From: Vampirovibrio sp.
GTDB lineage: Bacteria > Cyanobacteriota > Vampirovibrionia > Vampirovibrionales > JAJTHC01
Length of the DNA: 64,000 bases
Assembly: GCA_024998755.1 (NCBI GenBank)
Contig: JACEUU010000003.1
Location: 1,116,001-1,180,000, forward strand
Direction: 5' to 3'
Under the pieces are notes generated by a model. That model saw only the letters and a program-made list of their open reading frames with translations, was not told the DNA's origin and did no database searches. Every line of letters starts with the position of its first letter. Positions within the stretch are counted from its first letter, which is position 1. Of the stretch, positions 1 to 8,971 are shown in pieces. Position numbers and translations under genes: made by a program.

Positions 1-93
1 TTGATGACCTTCAGCAAAGGCAGGCACTTGGGCAGTAATCACTAACAATGCCACTATGGCAACACAAAACGAGCTGAAATAATCCATTCTCAT
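1..93 (-). CDS. Exported protein, N-terminal fragment (truncated by window edge)
   Basis: Only the first 31 codons are in the window; the gene continues past position 1. The translation starts MRMDYFSSFCVAIVALLVI and continues to a probable signal-peptidase site after PAFA, so the product is exported. The ATG at 93 follows a GGAG at a spacing of 9 nt. The first mature residues (EGHQ) resemble the start of the mature His-rich protein encoded at 517-795, which suggests a tandem paralogue. The function is unknown. Confidence 0.55.
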   Translation of the reverse strand, partial: MRMDYFSSFCVAIVALLVITAQVPAFAEGHQ

Positions 94-228
94 AGCAGAT
101 GACTCCTTTTCACTTGAAGATTAGCACAACACATCAACGTTTTACCAAACAGTAAAACCATTACAGCTTACGAAAACACCATCCCTATAAAAAACTACAC
201 TTTACGGATAACAAAACACCCTTATACA

Positions 229-382
229 GATTCACAGATTGAATGACGTACAACTTTATCTTCGTAGGAGTACGATTAACTAGCCCTAGCAGTCTATGCA
301 GGGCAACGCATCCGTTTTAGGATTGTTGGGCGGACGTAATAAATTACGCCCCTACAAAAACACGCTATCCAATCTGTGAATC
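229..382. repeat. MITE-like palindromic repeat (GTAGGGGCG family) with 13-bp inverted ends
   Basis: Arms GATTCACAGATTG (229-241) and CAATCTGTGAATC (370-382) are perfect inverted repeats. The interior (about 263-344) is nearly the same as the interior of the element at 23313-23474, including GATTAACTAGCCCTAGC and GACGTAATAAATTACGCCCC. Similar arm sequence recurs near 51205 and 61184. The rest of the gap 94-516 shows no credible gene. Confidence 0.6.
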
Positions 383-516
383 GGTATTAGACGTTTCGGC
401 AGAAAGTATGTTTACAATAGGCTAGAAAGTTAAAATTGTTACAACACAACAAAAAACAGAGACTATCGTTTAAAACAATAGTCTCTGTTTTTGGCAAAAT
501 AAACCGCCGAAGCTAT

Positions 517-795
517 CTACTTGTGTGTAGCTTCAGGCTTATGGTATTCAGTTGTAGCAGCGTGATGTTCACCCGCAGCAGCTGCTTCGTGGTGTTCAGT
601 TGTAGCAGCGTGATGTTCACCCGCAGCAGCTGCTGCTTCGTGATGTTCAGTTGTAGCAGCGTGATGTTCACCCGCAGCAGCGGTAGCTTCATGATGTTCA
701 GTTGTAGCAGCGTGATGTTCTTCAGCAAAAACAGAAACAGGGGTAGTAACAACAGCCAAAGCAAACAAAGCAGCCAATAAGTGATTTAAACGCAT
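517..795 (-). CDS. Secreted histidine/alanine-rich tandem repeat protein
   Basis: A 92-residue protein with a clear signal peptide (MRLNHLLAALFALAVVTTPVSVFA, cleavage after FA). The mature part is almost wholly built from tandem units of about 16 residues of the form GEHHAATTEHHEAAAA. His and Glu are spaced regularly, which would suit binding of transition metals, but that is inference. The DNA repeats too, so the copy number can change by slippage. The same reading direction and N-terminus type as the fragment at 1-93 suggest a small family. No known domain is recognised. Confidence 0.7.
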   Translation of the reverse strand: MRLNHLLAALFALAVVTTPVSVFAEEHHAATTEHHEATAAAGEHHAATTEHHEAAAAAGEHHAATTEHHEAAAAGEHHAATTEYHKPEATHK

Positions 796-936
796 AAGAA
801 GGATTCCTTTTACAAACGATACGATACGATATACACCCTAAAAAATGATATTGATTTAAAAACAATTTATTTAGAGTTCTTAATACCATAGCGGTTTTTT
901 AAGAAAAATACAAGCCACTTAATAATTTCTAAATAT

Positions 937-1782
937 TTAGGCTTCAATGGGCATATCTGCCAGTTCCAACTGCACCACTTCCAACAATTGTTGCCAACAT
1001 TCCCGTTTGCCTTTGGCGGTTTCAGCAGAAAATTGAATGGGCGTAACGCCTTCAATACCAAAGTCTTTCAATACCAGCTTCACCTTGTTGATTGAAGCCT
1101 GTAATTCTTTATTGGTGCATTTGTCTGCCTTGGTTAGCACAATTTGGAAGGGTAAGCCTTGTTCAATTAAATACCCCAGCATCTCTGTGTCAGGCGGTAG
1201 CATCCCGTGGCGGGCATCAATTAGCTGAATAATCAAACTAATGGTTTCCCGTTCACGAATGTAGCGTTCCAGCTGTTTGCTCCATTCCGCCAACATGGTT
1301 TTAGCTACTTTGGCGTACCCGTAACCGGGTAAATCCACAAAAAACCACGATGCGGGAATTTTTAAACACGTTTTACCATCAGGAAAAGGAACATCGGGTA
1401 CAAAGGCTTTTTTAGGTTGACTTGTTTTCACATCATAGTAATTAATCAGCCTAGTTTTCCCTGGTGTGTTGGAGGTTTTGGCGATGCCCTTGCGTTGAAA
1501 CATGGCGTTAATCCATGATGATTTACCCACGTTAGACCGCCCGACCATCACAATTTCGGGTTTGAAGGGTTCTGCGGGGGGGCATTGTTCTAACGAAGGC
1601 GACGAGGTGATGAACGTAGCTTGTTGAACCGTTAAGGGTAAGTCAATTTCTTTCCAGTTGACTACTGGGGTGGCTTTGGTGCTGGTTTTGTTTCTTTTCA
1701 ATGGGGCGTTATGCGGGGCAGACGACTTTTTTAAGGGCTTTTTGGTGGCAGGTTTTTTCTTGGGTGGTGTCGTGGTGGTCAT
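937..1782 (-). CDS. engB: Ribosome biogenesis GTPase EngB/YsxC
   Basis: EngB-type P-loop GTPase that acts in assembly of the large ribosomal subunit. In order: G1 GRSNVGKSS, the TSNTPGKTR switch region, G3 DLPGYGYAK, and the G4 motif TKAD in VLTKADK. The 281-aa product carries an extra Lys/Pro/Thr-rich N-terminal tail of roughly 50 residues before the GTPase domain, which is longer than the usual 195-210 aa. A longer reading frame starts with TTG at 1839; I prefer the ATG at 1782 because the added residues look unlike the family. The gap upstream holds a small GC-rich hairpin near 1878-1900. Confidence 0.9.
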   Translation of the reverse strand: MTTTTPPKKKPATKKPLKKSSAPHNAPLKRNKTSTKATPVVNWKEIDLPLTVQQATFITSSPSLEQCPPAEPFKPEIVMVGRSNVGKSSWINAMFQRKGIAKTSNTPGKTRLINYYDVKTSQPKKAFVPDVPFPDGKTCLKIPASWFFVDLPGYGYAKVAKTMLAEWSKQLERYIRERETISLIIQLIDARHGMLPPDTEMLGYLIEQGLPFQIVLTKADKCTNKELQASINKVKLVLKDFGIEGVTPIQFSAETAKGKRECWQQLLEVVQLELADMPIEA

Positions 1783-2001
1783 TAGATGATACTCTATGCG
1801 GGGTAGAAGAGAGGGCTGAACAAACCTATTGTAAGCCAAACAGAATTGATTCGCCTAAAAACGATAGAAGATAATAGGTAGCCCTCTGTAGAGGAGGGCT
1901 TTACCATATTGAATCGTTTATAGTATTTTAAAAAATTGTCCGACTTTTAGTACGATTACTTGCAACAGCTATAAAAGTAATGAAGCTATTTAAGCTACAA
2001 A

Positions 2002-2559
2002 TTACTCTGCTAAAAATTGAATCGCATTATCATCATCAATTTTGTGTATCTTTTTGACTGCAGTCAAAAATGACCGATCGATCAATACTAATAATTGAGG
2101 GAATAAATTTTGTGCTTCTTCAATATAATTACTTTGCATGTCTATTGGTTTATAATGTGTGTGAACTATAATCATGTCTTCAGCCTGATTTTTTTTAACT
2201 ATAATGCTTGGTGTATATTCTTTAGAACAAGAGACTAAAGAAGGATTGGAAAATTCGGACTCAGCAAGCTTTAGTATATTTTCAACACTCGTCTGATAAT
2301 AATCGCTAAGCAATAGTTCAAAAAAACTTGGCTGTAGAGAATGATGAGCCCTCAATCCTTCTGTCAATAAATAACGAGGTATTTTAATATCAATCCCTGA
2401 ACGTGCTTGGGCTGATAAGGCTTCCGTTTTTTGGAAACTATCGGCTTGAGTAACTGGGGTATTTTTCTTTTCTGTTGATTGGGTAGCTGAAATCACCGCA
2501 GAGGAAGCAGCAGGAGCGAACGAGGGAGATAATCGAGAAGTAGAAGATAAAGTCATCAT
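2002..2559 (-). CDS. Hypothetical protein with Ser/Ala-rich N-terminus and ADSF motif
   Basis: 185 residues, no signal peptide and no family I recognise. The first 50 residues are Ser/Thr/Ala/Pro-rich and end in the motif QADSFQKT, after which a folded-looking region with mixed charge begins. The same layout (disordered start, then D-S/T-F) occurs in the proteins at 43524-43880 and at the interrupted gene 33514-35294. The gene starts with a doubled ATG (2554-2559) and has no good Shine-Dalgarno sequence close to it. The function is unknown. Confidence 0.7.
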   Translation of the reverse strand: MMTLSSTSRLSPSFAPAASSAVISATQSTEKKNTPVTQADSFQKTEALSAQARSGIDIKIPRYLLTEGLRAHHSLQPSFFELLLSDYYQTSVENILKLAESEFSNPSLVSCSKEYTPSIIVKKNQAEDMIIVHTHYKPIDMQSNYIEEAQNLFPQLLVLIDRSFLTAVKKIHKIDDDNAIQFLAE

Positions 2560-2659
2560 TGTTAAGGAGAATCCTTATTATTGGAACAGCTATATGATAA
2601 GAGTAACCTACATTAAAAAGAGGTCTATCTGATAAAAAGCGTCTCAACAAAAAAAGATG

Positions 2660-3271
2660 CTACAAAGCTAAAAAATTATGCAGTAGCTGATGCCCCTCTG
2701 GCGTACCAATGCTTTCAGGGTGAAACTGCACGCCATACAAAGGCAACGTACGATGTTGCAAGCCCATAATCAACCCATGCGTTTTATCTTTGGCGGTAAT
2801 TTCCAAAACGTCATGCGGAAAATTACTTTCTTCCACCACCAACGAATGATACCGCATCGCTTCAAACGGCACCGAAAGCCCCGAAAACAGCGGTGAAATC
2901 TGTCCGTTTTCTAACAGTAATGCTTCAATTAAACTGGTTTTACCATGCACAATAGCGGGGGCAGAAATCACCTTCCCACCAAAAATGCTCGCCATACCTT
3001 GGTGCCCCAAACACACACCCAACATGGGTATTTTATGGCTAGGCAATTGCCGAATCAACGCTGCACACACGCCAAAATCTTTGGGTTCATCCGGATGCCC
3101 CGGCCCGGGGGAAAGCACAATATGCGTGGGGTTATAGGTAGCCAGCAAACCCGCTAACGTATCAGCGTCGTTACGTACCACCACAACGGTTGCTTGCGTT
3201 TCAGCTTGCATTAATTGGTACAAATTAAAGGTAAATGAATCGTAATTATCAATCAATAAAACCGTCATCAT
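2660..3271 (-). CDS. trpG: Anthranilate/aminodeoxychorismate synthase glutamine amidotransferase subunit
   Basis: Class I glutamine amidotransferase that supplies ammonia to TrpE (or PabB). The 203-aa protein starts LLIDNYDSFTFNL, has LSPGPG, the nucleophile Cys in GVCLGHQ near residue 88, and the HPES triad segment near the C-terminus (QFHPESIGTPEG). The start is a doubled ATG, 12-15 nt after AAGGAG. Only 3 nt separate it from the stop of trpE, so the two are surely co-transcribed. The subunit may also serve folate synthesis, as in many bacteria with a single TrpG/PabA. Confidence 0.93.
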   Translation of the reverse strand: MMTVLLIDNYDSFTFNLYQLMQAETQATVVVVRNDADTLAGLLATYNPTHIVLSPGPGHPDEPKDFGVCAALIRQLPSHKIPMLGVCLGHQGMASIFGGKVISAPAIVHGKTSLIEALLLENGQISPLFSGLSVPFEAMRYHSLVVEESNFPHDVLEITAKDKTHGLIMGLQHRTLPLYGVQFHPESIGTPEGHQLLHNFLAL

Positions 3272-3274
3272 GGG

Positions 3275-4765
3275 TTAAGAAAGCTCCTTAGTTGGTGACA
3301 CATTTTTTGTAGATTGTTCTGCCCAATAGACTGCTTTAACAACACTTTTCGCCTTGTTACGGGTTTCTTCGTATTCCGCAATGGGTTGGGAATCATACAC
3401 AATGCCCGCCCCTGCTTGCACATGAACGTGTCCGCCTTTAATCAGGGCAGACCGAATAGCGATACAGGTATTGGTATTGCCGGCTAAATCAAAAAAGCCT
3501 AAAGCACCGGCGTATATGCCTCGACGTTCAGGTTCTAATTGAGATAAATGTTGCATCGCTCTGATTTTTGGAGCACCCGAAACCGTACCTCGGGGTAAAA
3601 CAGACCGCACCACATCATACGCAGAAAATTCAGGTTTCAGCTTTCCGCTTACTTCGGTGGCTAAGTGCATAACGTGTGTATAATAATGAATTTGAGCTAG
3701 TTCGCCCACTTTTATGCTACCTACTTCGCACACTTTACCTAAATCATTACGGGCTAAATCCACCAGCATTCGGTGTTCCGCCAATTCTTTTTCGTCGTGC
3801 CGAAGTTCGTTGGCTAAGGCTAAATCTTCCGCTTCGCTAGCCCCTCTAGGACGAGTACCCGCCAACGCCCGAAGCACCACCTCGCCGTTTTGGCACTGCA
3901 CAAACGTTTCCGGTGAAGACCCCAAGTAATAGAAATCAGGGAATTTTAGCACATAAGAATATGGCGATGGGTTAGTGGCTATCAGCGTACGATAAACATC
4001 TAGCGGATGGTTGCCTTCAAAGCGTTTACTAAAGCGTTGTGCCAGCACAATTTGGAATACTTCACCAGCCACAATTAAGTCTTTACAGCGTGCCACGGTT
4101 TCCAAAAACGACGCTTTCGTAAATGGCCCCGAATAGGCTGAAAATAGCGTATCCGTTTCTTCAGGAATGGCAAGGTTAGCGGGCAAGGGGCTAAACCCTG
4201 TAGAAGCAGACCCAATGGCGTGTAACACCTGTTGCCAAATAGCATCGGTTTCGGTTTTTTCCCGAAAACTAACGAGGCTGAGGGTGCGTTTTAGATGGTC
4301 AAATTCCAGCACTACATCATAAAAACCAAAGGCGGCATCCGGCACTTGAAGCACGTCTTGGGGTTGAGGGGTTACGCTTGTTTCAAAATATTGCGTGGCG
4401 TTGTAGCCTAAATAGCCTAACCATCCGCCCGTAAATTGAGGGATTTTCTTTAAATCAGCTTCAGTTAGCCCGTGCGATTCTAAAAAATGAGCCTGTTTGG
4501 TTTGCATATAGGCTAAGGGGTTGGCACACGGGGCTTCATAATGGGTAGCATCATCTTTAAAAACGGAAACGATACCATCCTTAAAAGCCACACGCAACGA
4601 GGGTTTCCAGCCGATGATGGAATAGCGGGCTAGCCGAGAATCGCCATCGGTACTTTCTAGTAGAATGGCTTGGGGTTGGTTGGCACTAAGCACTTCAAAT
4701 AGACGAAGCGGGGTGGTAATATCCGCTAAAACACTGTAAATATGCGGTAATGTAGGGTTAGGCAT
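3275..4765 (-). CDS. trpE: Anthranilate synthase component I
   Basis: Converts chorismate to anthranilate with ammonia from TrpG, the first step of tryptophan synthesis. The 496-aa length is normal. Visible motifs are LLES near residue 36 (part of the tryptophan feedback site), PSPYSYVL, GSSPETFV, RALAGTRPRG, DEKELAEHRMLVDLARND, GTVSGAPKIRAM and the C-terminal GAGIVYDSQPIAEYEET. PabB is the main alternative, but the LLES pocket and overall length favour TrpE. It is the first gene of a trpE-trpG unit. TATAAT-like sequence lies about 45 nt upstream (near 4818), without a convincing -35 box. Confidence 0.93.
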   Translation of the reverse strand: MPNPTLPHIYSVLADITTPLRLFEVLSANQPQAILLESTDGDSRLARYSIIGWKPSLRVAFKDGIVSVFKDDATHYEAPCANPLAYMQTKQAHFLESHGLTEADLKKIPQFTGGWLGYLGYNATQYFETSVTPQPQDVLQVPDAAFGFYDVVLEFDHLKRTLSLVSFREKTETDAIWQQVLHAIGSASTGFSPLPANLAIPEETDTLFSAYSGPFTKASFLETVARCKDLIVAGEVFQIVLAQRFSKRFEGNHPLDVYRTLIATNPSPYSYVLKFPDFYYLGSSPETFVQCQNGEVVLRALAGTRPRGASEAEDLALANELRHDEKELAEHRMLVDLARNDLGKVCEVGSIKVGELAQIHYYTHVMHLATEVSGKLKPEFSAYDVVRSVLPRGTVSGAPKIRAMQHLSQLEPERRGIYAGALGFFDLAGNTNTCIAIRSALIKGGHVHVQAGAGIVYDSQPIAEYEETRNKAKSVVKAVYWAEQSTKNVSPTKELS

Positions 4766-4870
4766 GGTGGTAATTTTTCGCCCTTATGGAAAGCATGTTT
4801 ATAAAATAATGACTTTATTATACACCTAACAGAGTACAGAAGCTTTCTATTTTTGATAGTTTGACCCCCA

Positions 4871-5106
4871 AACTTGATTGTTTGGCACGAATTCAAGTGG
4901 TTCTTGAAAAAAAGGCAAGAAATCAAGTTTGAGTCATTTTTTACTGGTTTTAAAGTGGTGTAACGCTTTTGTTTAAGAGGGTTTACGGGGGGTTTTTGGT
5001 GGTTTTTTGAACCCTAAAACTTGATTGTTTACCACGAATTCAAGACCCACTTGATTTTAAGGAATTATTTCAAGACGCACTTGAATTTCGGGCAGGAAAT
5101 CAAGTT
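4871..5106. repeat. CTTGATT composite repeat, copy 1
   Basis: Two units, each bounded by AACTTGATT and AATCAAGTT: a short one (4871-4929) and a long one (5018-5106), separated by about 88 nt. Inside are CACGAATTCAAG and TCAAG..CACTTGA blocks. The same short-spacer-long arrangement occurs at 59030-59263, and the spacers are also alike (AACGCTTT..TTTAAGAG), so the whole element of about 235 bp is repeated. The element fills most of the gap 4766-5099 and runs into the end of the KAP gene. Confidence 0.7.
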
Positions 5107-7490
5107 AAGGTGGGGTTCGGTAAATTTTTATGCCGTTCAATATCATCTAGTAATTTTTGCAGTTGACCATTTTGAACATAATCGGGTTTAGTGTTACCTA
5201 TTTGATTTTTCATTTGTTTGCTTTCAAATGCTTGAATATCTTTTAGCATGCTTATGATTTCAGGATTCTGTAAATCTAATAAAATGTTTATCTCCCAATA
5301 ATAGAGCAAGTCGTTTTTATATTGCTTGTGATATCTTTCTAAAATATAGTCTAATAGACCCCAACTCTTTGAAATTTCTATCTGACTTTCGAAGCCTCTG
5401 ATGTGTAAAGGTATTAAAACGTTTTCTGTGAAACGCCTTTTCCATTCTAGTTTTTGTTCTTCCTCTACTTTTAGTTCTTCTAAATAAAAAGGCAATACGT
5501 TTCTTAGGTGTTCTACCTCCCTTTCCTTCCACGTTACTTCTGGGCTGTTTTTAGCCGACAATAATTTATTACCTACCTCTTTTACTTGTTCATAAATTTC
5601 CTCCTGTTGCTTAAAGCCTATTAATATACCAAAGCGTAAAAAGTTAAATTGTGATAAGGGGGCTAGATTATCATTTTTGGATAGTATGTTAAAAACTTCT
5701 TCAATTGTTTTACTTTCAGTATCTGACTTAACTAACTTTAGTGTTAGCTTTGCAAATTTAGTAAAAACCCACAGCCACTCGTCCTTTTGTTTTTTAAAAT
5801 TTTCGGTATAAAGATGAGTCCTGCATTTTTCAATTACTTTTAAAGCATAATCATAACTGTTTTTCTCCTCAACCTCTTCTATAATATGGCAAAATACAAG
5901 AGGGTTAAGTGAAGTACACTCACTGATTCGTGTTGCTTCATTTAAAAATTCGGTCGCTCTAGCTTTTTCATAAGATGTATAGAAAAAGTAATAACTGTAA
6001 GGCTTTTGTCTAAATCGTTTATATTCTACTTTAGAACCCCCTGTATGAAAAAGTTCTTTATCACCCCATCTTAATCCAGCTACTTGTTCTAAAGGTCTCA
6101 ATAAGTAGTCGGCTATTTCTTCTAATAAGGGTCTATTCTCTTCTTCTTTTACAGTAGTAAACTTGTATCGCGGTGAAACATTATTCGAACTTTTTTCATC
6201 TTCATCGTTAATTAAAGATAAACTATTTTCATAAAACCAGTGATAAACATTAGTGAAATGAAGCCTTAAAAAAACCAAAAGCAAGTATTCAAAAAAGTCA
6301 ACATCCTTCTTTAAACTACTAAATTCACTGTTAAAACATTCCACTAACTGTATTATTTGCCTAGGGGTTTTAAGGTAACAGGCTATCCCTTCAAACAGTT
6401 TTTCTGCATGTTCTTTATAATGGTAGTTATCTTCATATTTAAAAGAATCAAGTTCTTCTGGTATTTTTTCGTTCAGCAATTGATTTAAAATTCGAGGAAG
6501 GAATGGAAATTGTAATAATTCAATGCTATGATGGACAATCTTTTCCATGTAAGCCATACCTAGGTCAGTATCTTTATATGCTAACTGGCTTGAAATAGCA
6601 TTCGCTACTTGATCCTTATCCATACCCAATACATAAACCACATTCGGGAAGTTCGCTACTTCCCGAACTAACCGAAACACATTCAACACTTCTTCATTAG
6701 TCAACCTGTCCAAATCATCCAAAAACACCACAATCGGTGATTCAAACGAAGCAAGATGATTAGAAATTTGGCTTTTCAAGGTTTCAGCAGGTGGCTGATT
6801 AGCAACCCAAAAATCAAAAATGCTCGCCAAGCTAACTTTTTCCGCTATTGGTTTGAGTAAAGCTTCAAACTGTTTAAAATCATTAGAAAGACTACCCCCA
6901 ATTTTCCAAAAACGAAACCATGCTTTCTGAACACCTGAGAAATTAGACAGTAGCAATAATAACAACGTAACATGACCATAATAATGATAACAAAAGGTTA
7001 AAAAAGTTTGTGTAGTTGCTAAGCTGGCTTTTGGATAAAAAACGAAGTAAAATGGCACTAAAAAGAAAAGCCTAAAACACCACCTACACAACGTTCCTCC
7101 ATATTCGTTCCATCTAGCATAAAGCCTAGGTTTACTAATGGGATTGGCTAAAAGATGGGTTTCAATAGCATTAAAAAGCGTTTCCAAAAATAACTCATCA
7201 AGGCGTTGTGTATGCCCATAAAACCAAGGGTTAAAATCAATTATAATAGGTTCTTCGGTTTTAAATTCTGCACGCAGTTCAGGTTTTTTTAAGTATTCCT
7301 TCACCAAGTTCATTACCGACGTTTTACCCGTTCCCCAATCGCCGTAAATAGCGACCGTGTAGCCATTCTGACGACGATAATTAGTCAAAATAATCTTCGC
7401 CAGCCTTTCTGCCATTGGGTTACGACCAAGTTGGTCTTGTTGGATTTCGTTTATAGCATTGTGCGGGTTGTGGTTTGAGGCATCGGTCAT
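5100..7490 (-). CDS. KAP-family P-loop NTPase with membrane segments
   Basis: 796-aa predicted ATPase of the KAP group in the STAND/AAA-like NTPases. The Walker A is GDWGTGKTS near residue 50 and the Walker B is VVFLDDLDRL near residue 255. Between them lie two hydrophobic segments (FFLVPFYFVFY and TLLLLLLLSNF), the membrane insert typical of KAP proteins. The C-terminal half is charged and helical with no other domain I can name. KAP proteins include PifA of F plasmid, which excludes phage T7, so a defence role is possible but not shown. I use the ATG at 7490; the frame stays open upstream to 7580. The gene is visibly A+T-richer than its neighbours, and its TGA stop lies inside the adjacent repeat. 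Confidence 0.8.
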   Translation of the reverse strand: MTDASNHNPHNAINEIQQDQLGRNPMAERLAKIILTNYRRQNGYTVAIYGDWGTGKTSVMNLVKEYLKKPELRAEFKTEEPIIIDFNPWFYGHTQRLDELFLETLFNAIETHLLANPISKPRLYARWNEYGGTLCRWCFRLFFLVPFYFVFYPKASLATTQTFLTFCYHYYGHVTLLLLLLSNFSGVQKAWFRFWKIGGSLSNDFKQFEALLKPIAEKVSLASIFDFWVANQPPAETLKSQISNHLASFESPIVVFLDDLDRLTNEEVLNVFRLVREVANFPNVVYVLGMDKDQVANAISSQLAYKDTDLGMAYMEKIVHHSIELLQFPFLPRILNQLLNEKIPEELDSFKYEDNYHYKEHAEKLFEGIACYLKTPRQIIQLVECFNSEFSSLKKDVDFFEYLLLVFLRLHFTNVYHWFYENSLSLINDEDEKSSNNVSPRYKFTTVKEEENRPLLEEIADYLLRPLEQVAGLRWGDKELFHTGGSKVEYKRFRQKPYSYYFFYTSYEKARATEFLNEATRISECTSLNPLVFCHIIEEVEEKNSYDYALKVIEKCRTHLYTENFKKQKDEWLWVFTKFAKLTLKLVKSDTESKTIEEVFNILSKNDNLAPLSQFNFLRFGILIGFKQQEEIYEQVKEVGNKLLSAKNSPEVTWKEREVEHLRNVLPFYLEELKVEEEQKLEWKRRFTENVLIPLHIRGFESQIEISKSWGLLDYILERYHKQYKNDLLYYWEINILLDLQNPEIISMLKDIQAFESKQMKNQIGNTKPDYVQNGQLQKLLDDIERHKNLPNPTLT

Positions 7491-7596
7491 ATGGGGCGGT
7501 ATTCCTAACAGAAACGTAGGGCAAAAGAAGGTAAAGGCATTATACCAACAATGTAGCAGAATATAGAGACCAAAAAACAACCCCCGTTTCTAAGAA

Positions 7597-7634
7597 ACCC
7601 TCACCCCAACCCTCTCCCAACCCGGAGAGGGGGA
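7597..7634. repeat. CCCTCACCCCAACCCTCTCCC-type repeat
   Basis: An accurate copy of the widespread ACCCTCACCCCAACCCTCTC motif followed by a short complementary GGAGAGGGGG, making a small hairpin. Related copies are near 19811, 54750 and 61246. The flank 7635-7740 is G+C-rich and not obviously coding. Confidence 0.5.
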
Positions 7635-7750
7635 AGTAAATAATGAAAGCGGGGGGCGGGGTTGAGTGCGAAGCAAGGGGCAACGGCGGGCGGGTCTTCA
7701 CCGCACGCAACGCCCAAAAAAACATCCCAAAACAACGAAAAAACCAAGTA

Positions 7751-8284
7751 TTAAGGCGTTTCAACCTCTTCCTCCGCCAGTTCAGCAGCAATAGGCTTAG
7801 GCTGGCGGGTAATCCAATCCGTTTTTAGGCTTTCAATACGGTCAATCATCAACACGCCATTAAGGTGATCCATCTCATGCTGAATACAAACCGCCTCCAA
7901 CAAGGTAGCCTCATGCTCAAACCACTGCCCCCATTGGTCTTGAGCCTTAACCGTAATTTTCTGAGGCCGCTTCACATTCGCCAAATATTCCGGAAAGCTC
8001 AAACACCCTTCCCGCATCGTCTTATTGCGTGATGAGGCTATAATTTCCGGATTCACATAAACCCGTAACCGGTCTTTCGTGCTAGCCGCCGCCATATCCA
8101 TCACAAAAACCTGCAACGGTTGCCCCACCTGCTGAGCCGCCAACCCAATAGCCCCCGTACAGTTATAAAGCGTCTCAACCATATCCGCCACAAGAGTCTG
8201 CAACGCCTCATCAAACACCGTTACCCGTTCCCCCACTTCCCGCAAAACCGAGTGCGGATATTTGTAAATCTTCAAAATAGCCAT
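7751..8284 (-). CDS. def: Peptide deformylase
   Basis: Removes the N-formyl group from nascent proteins; metal-dependent. All three family motifs are intact: GAIGLAAQQVG, EGCLSFPEY (metal-ligand Cys) and QHEMDHLNG (two metal-ligand His and the catalytic Glu). The 177-residue product begins MAILKIYKYPHSVLR; a frame 5 codons longer is open but the ATG at 8284 matches the family start. A charged tail follows the catalytic core. It lies 18 nt after the stop of the ACT-domain gene on the same strand, so the two are probably one operon. Confidence 0.95.
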   Translation of the reverse strand: MAILKIYKYPHSVLREVGERVTVFDEALQTLVADMVETLYNCTGAIGLAAQQVGQPLQVFVMDMAAASTKDRLRVYVNPEIIASSRNKTMREGCLSFPEYLANVKRPQKITVKAQDQWGQWFEHEATLLEAVCIQHEMDHLNGVLMIDRIESLKTDWITRQPKPIAAELAEEEVETP

Positions 8285-8302
8285 ACTTAAACGCCCCAAC
8301 CC

Positions 8303-8881
8303 CTACAACGCAATCGCATCAACCGAACGCAACCGCACTTCCAGCGAAAGCCTTGTCCCTAGAGCCTGTAGCTCCGCATCAAGTGTTTCATGAGGCACCG
8401 TTTTAGGGCAATCAAATTCCACCACCAAAATGTAAACCATGCCCTCTTCACCCGAAATAGAATGGGCATTCAAATCAGTAATATTGGCTTCAAAGCCCGC
8501 CAACAACTTAGAAACCTCAAACGTAATACCCGTTTTATCACGCCCCGCAACCGAAACAAGGTATGACCGATGCGGTTTTTCCGCAGGGTTTTGAGCCACC
8601 AAATGAGCAGGTAAAATCACTTGTGCCAAGCGTTTATGGGTAAAAACTAATCCCAGTTTTTCTTCTAACCCTAGCAAAGCTTGTTGAAATTGCAACCAAG
8701 CCGCTTCAGTAGGGAATTCCAGCAGTAAAATCATCGCAAATTGTCCGCCAAGGCGGGTCATCGTAGAATCCGCAATGTTACCAGCAACCGCCGTCAAGGC
8801 TTCAGTCAAGGCAGAAACCAAGCCCGGTTTATCTTGACCAATCGTTGAAAGTGCCACAGAAATAAGAGAATTCGTCATCAT
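8303..8881 (-). CDS. Tandem ACT-domain regulator, GcvR-like
   Basis: 192 aa with two ACT domains. The first starts at SVALSTIGQDKPGLVSALTE and the second at SYLVSVAGRDKTGITFEVSK; the GxDKxGL/I pattern is the usual ligand-binding turn. This layout is that of GcvR, which controls the glycine cleavage genes in enterobacteria through GcvA. No gcvA or gcv gene is nearby, so the target here is unknown. It starts with a doubled ATG at 8881. A promoter with an extended -10 lies about 50 nt upstream. Confidence 0.78.
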   Translation of the reverse strand: MMTNSLISVALSTIGQDKPGLVSALTEALTAVAGNIADSTMTRLGGQFAMILLLEFPTEAAWLQFQQALLGLEEKLGLVFTHKRLAQVILPAHLVAQNPAEKPHRSYLVSVAGRDKTGITFEVSKLLAGFEANITDLNAHSISGEEGMVYILVVEFDCPKTVPHETLDAELQALGTRLSLEVRLRSVDAIAL

Positions 8882-8929
8882 GGGTTAGAGGCCTTTTTTG
8901 AGGTTGAAAATAAAAAATGGTTACCTTTT

Positions 8930-8939
8930 AGTATACCAC
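8930..8939 (-). promoter_or_regulatory. Extended -10 promoter for the ACT-domain gene and def
   Basis: On the minus strand the sequence reads TGGTATACT, a full extended -10 (TGnTATACT). No strong -35 is seen at the normal distance, which is usual for extended -10 promoters. Confidence 0.45.
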
Positions 8940-8971
8940 GAGCAATAAAAACCCTAATGAAAACAACCTGT

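Noticed and set aside
436..780. Overlapping ORFs on both strands over the His-rich repeat gene
   Set aside because: They follow from the repeated DNA; only the minus-strand frame at 517-795 has a signal peptide and a sensible start.
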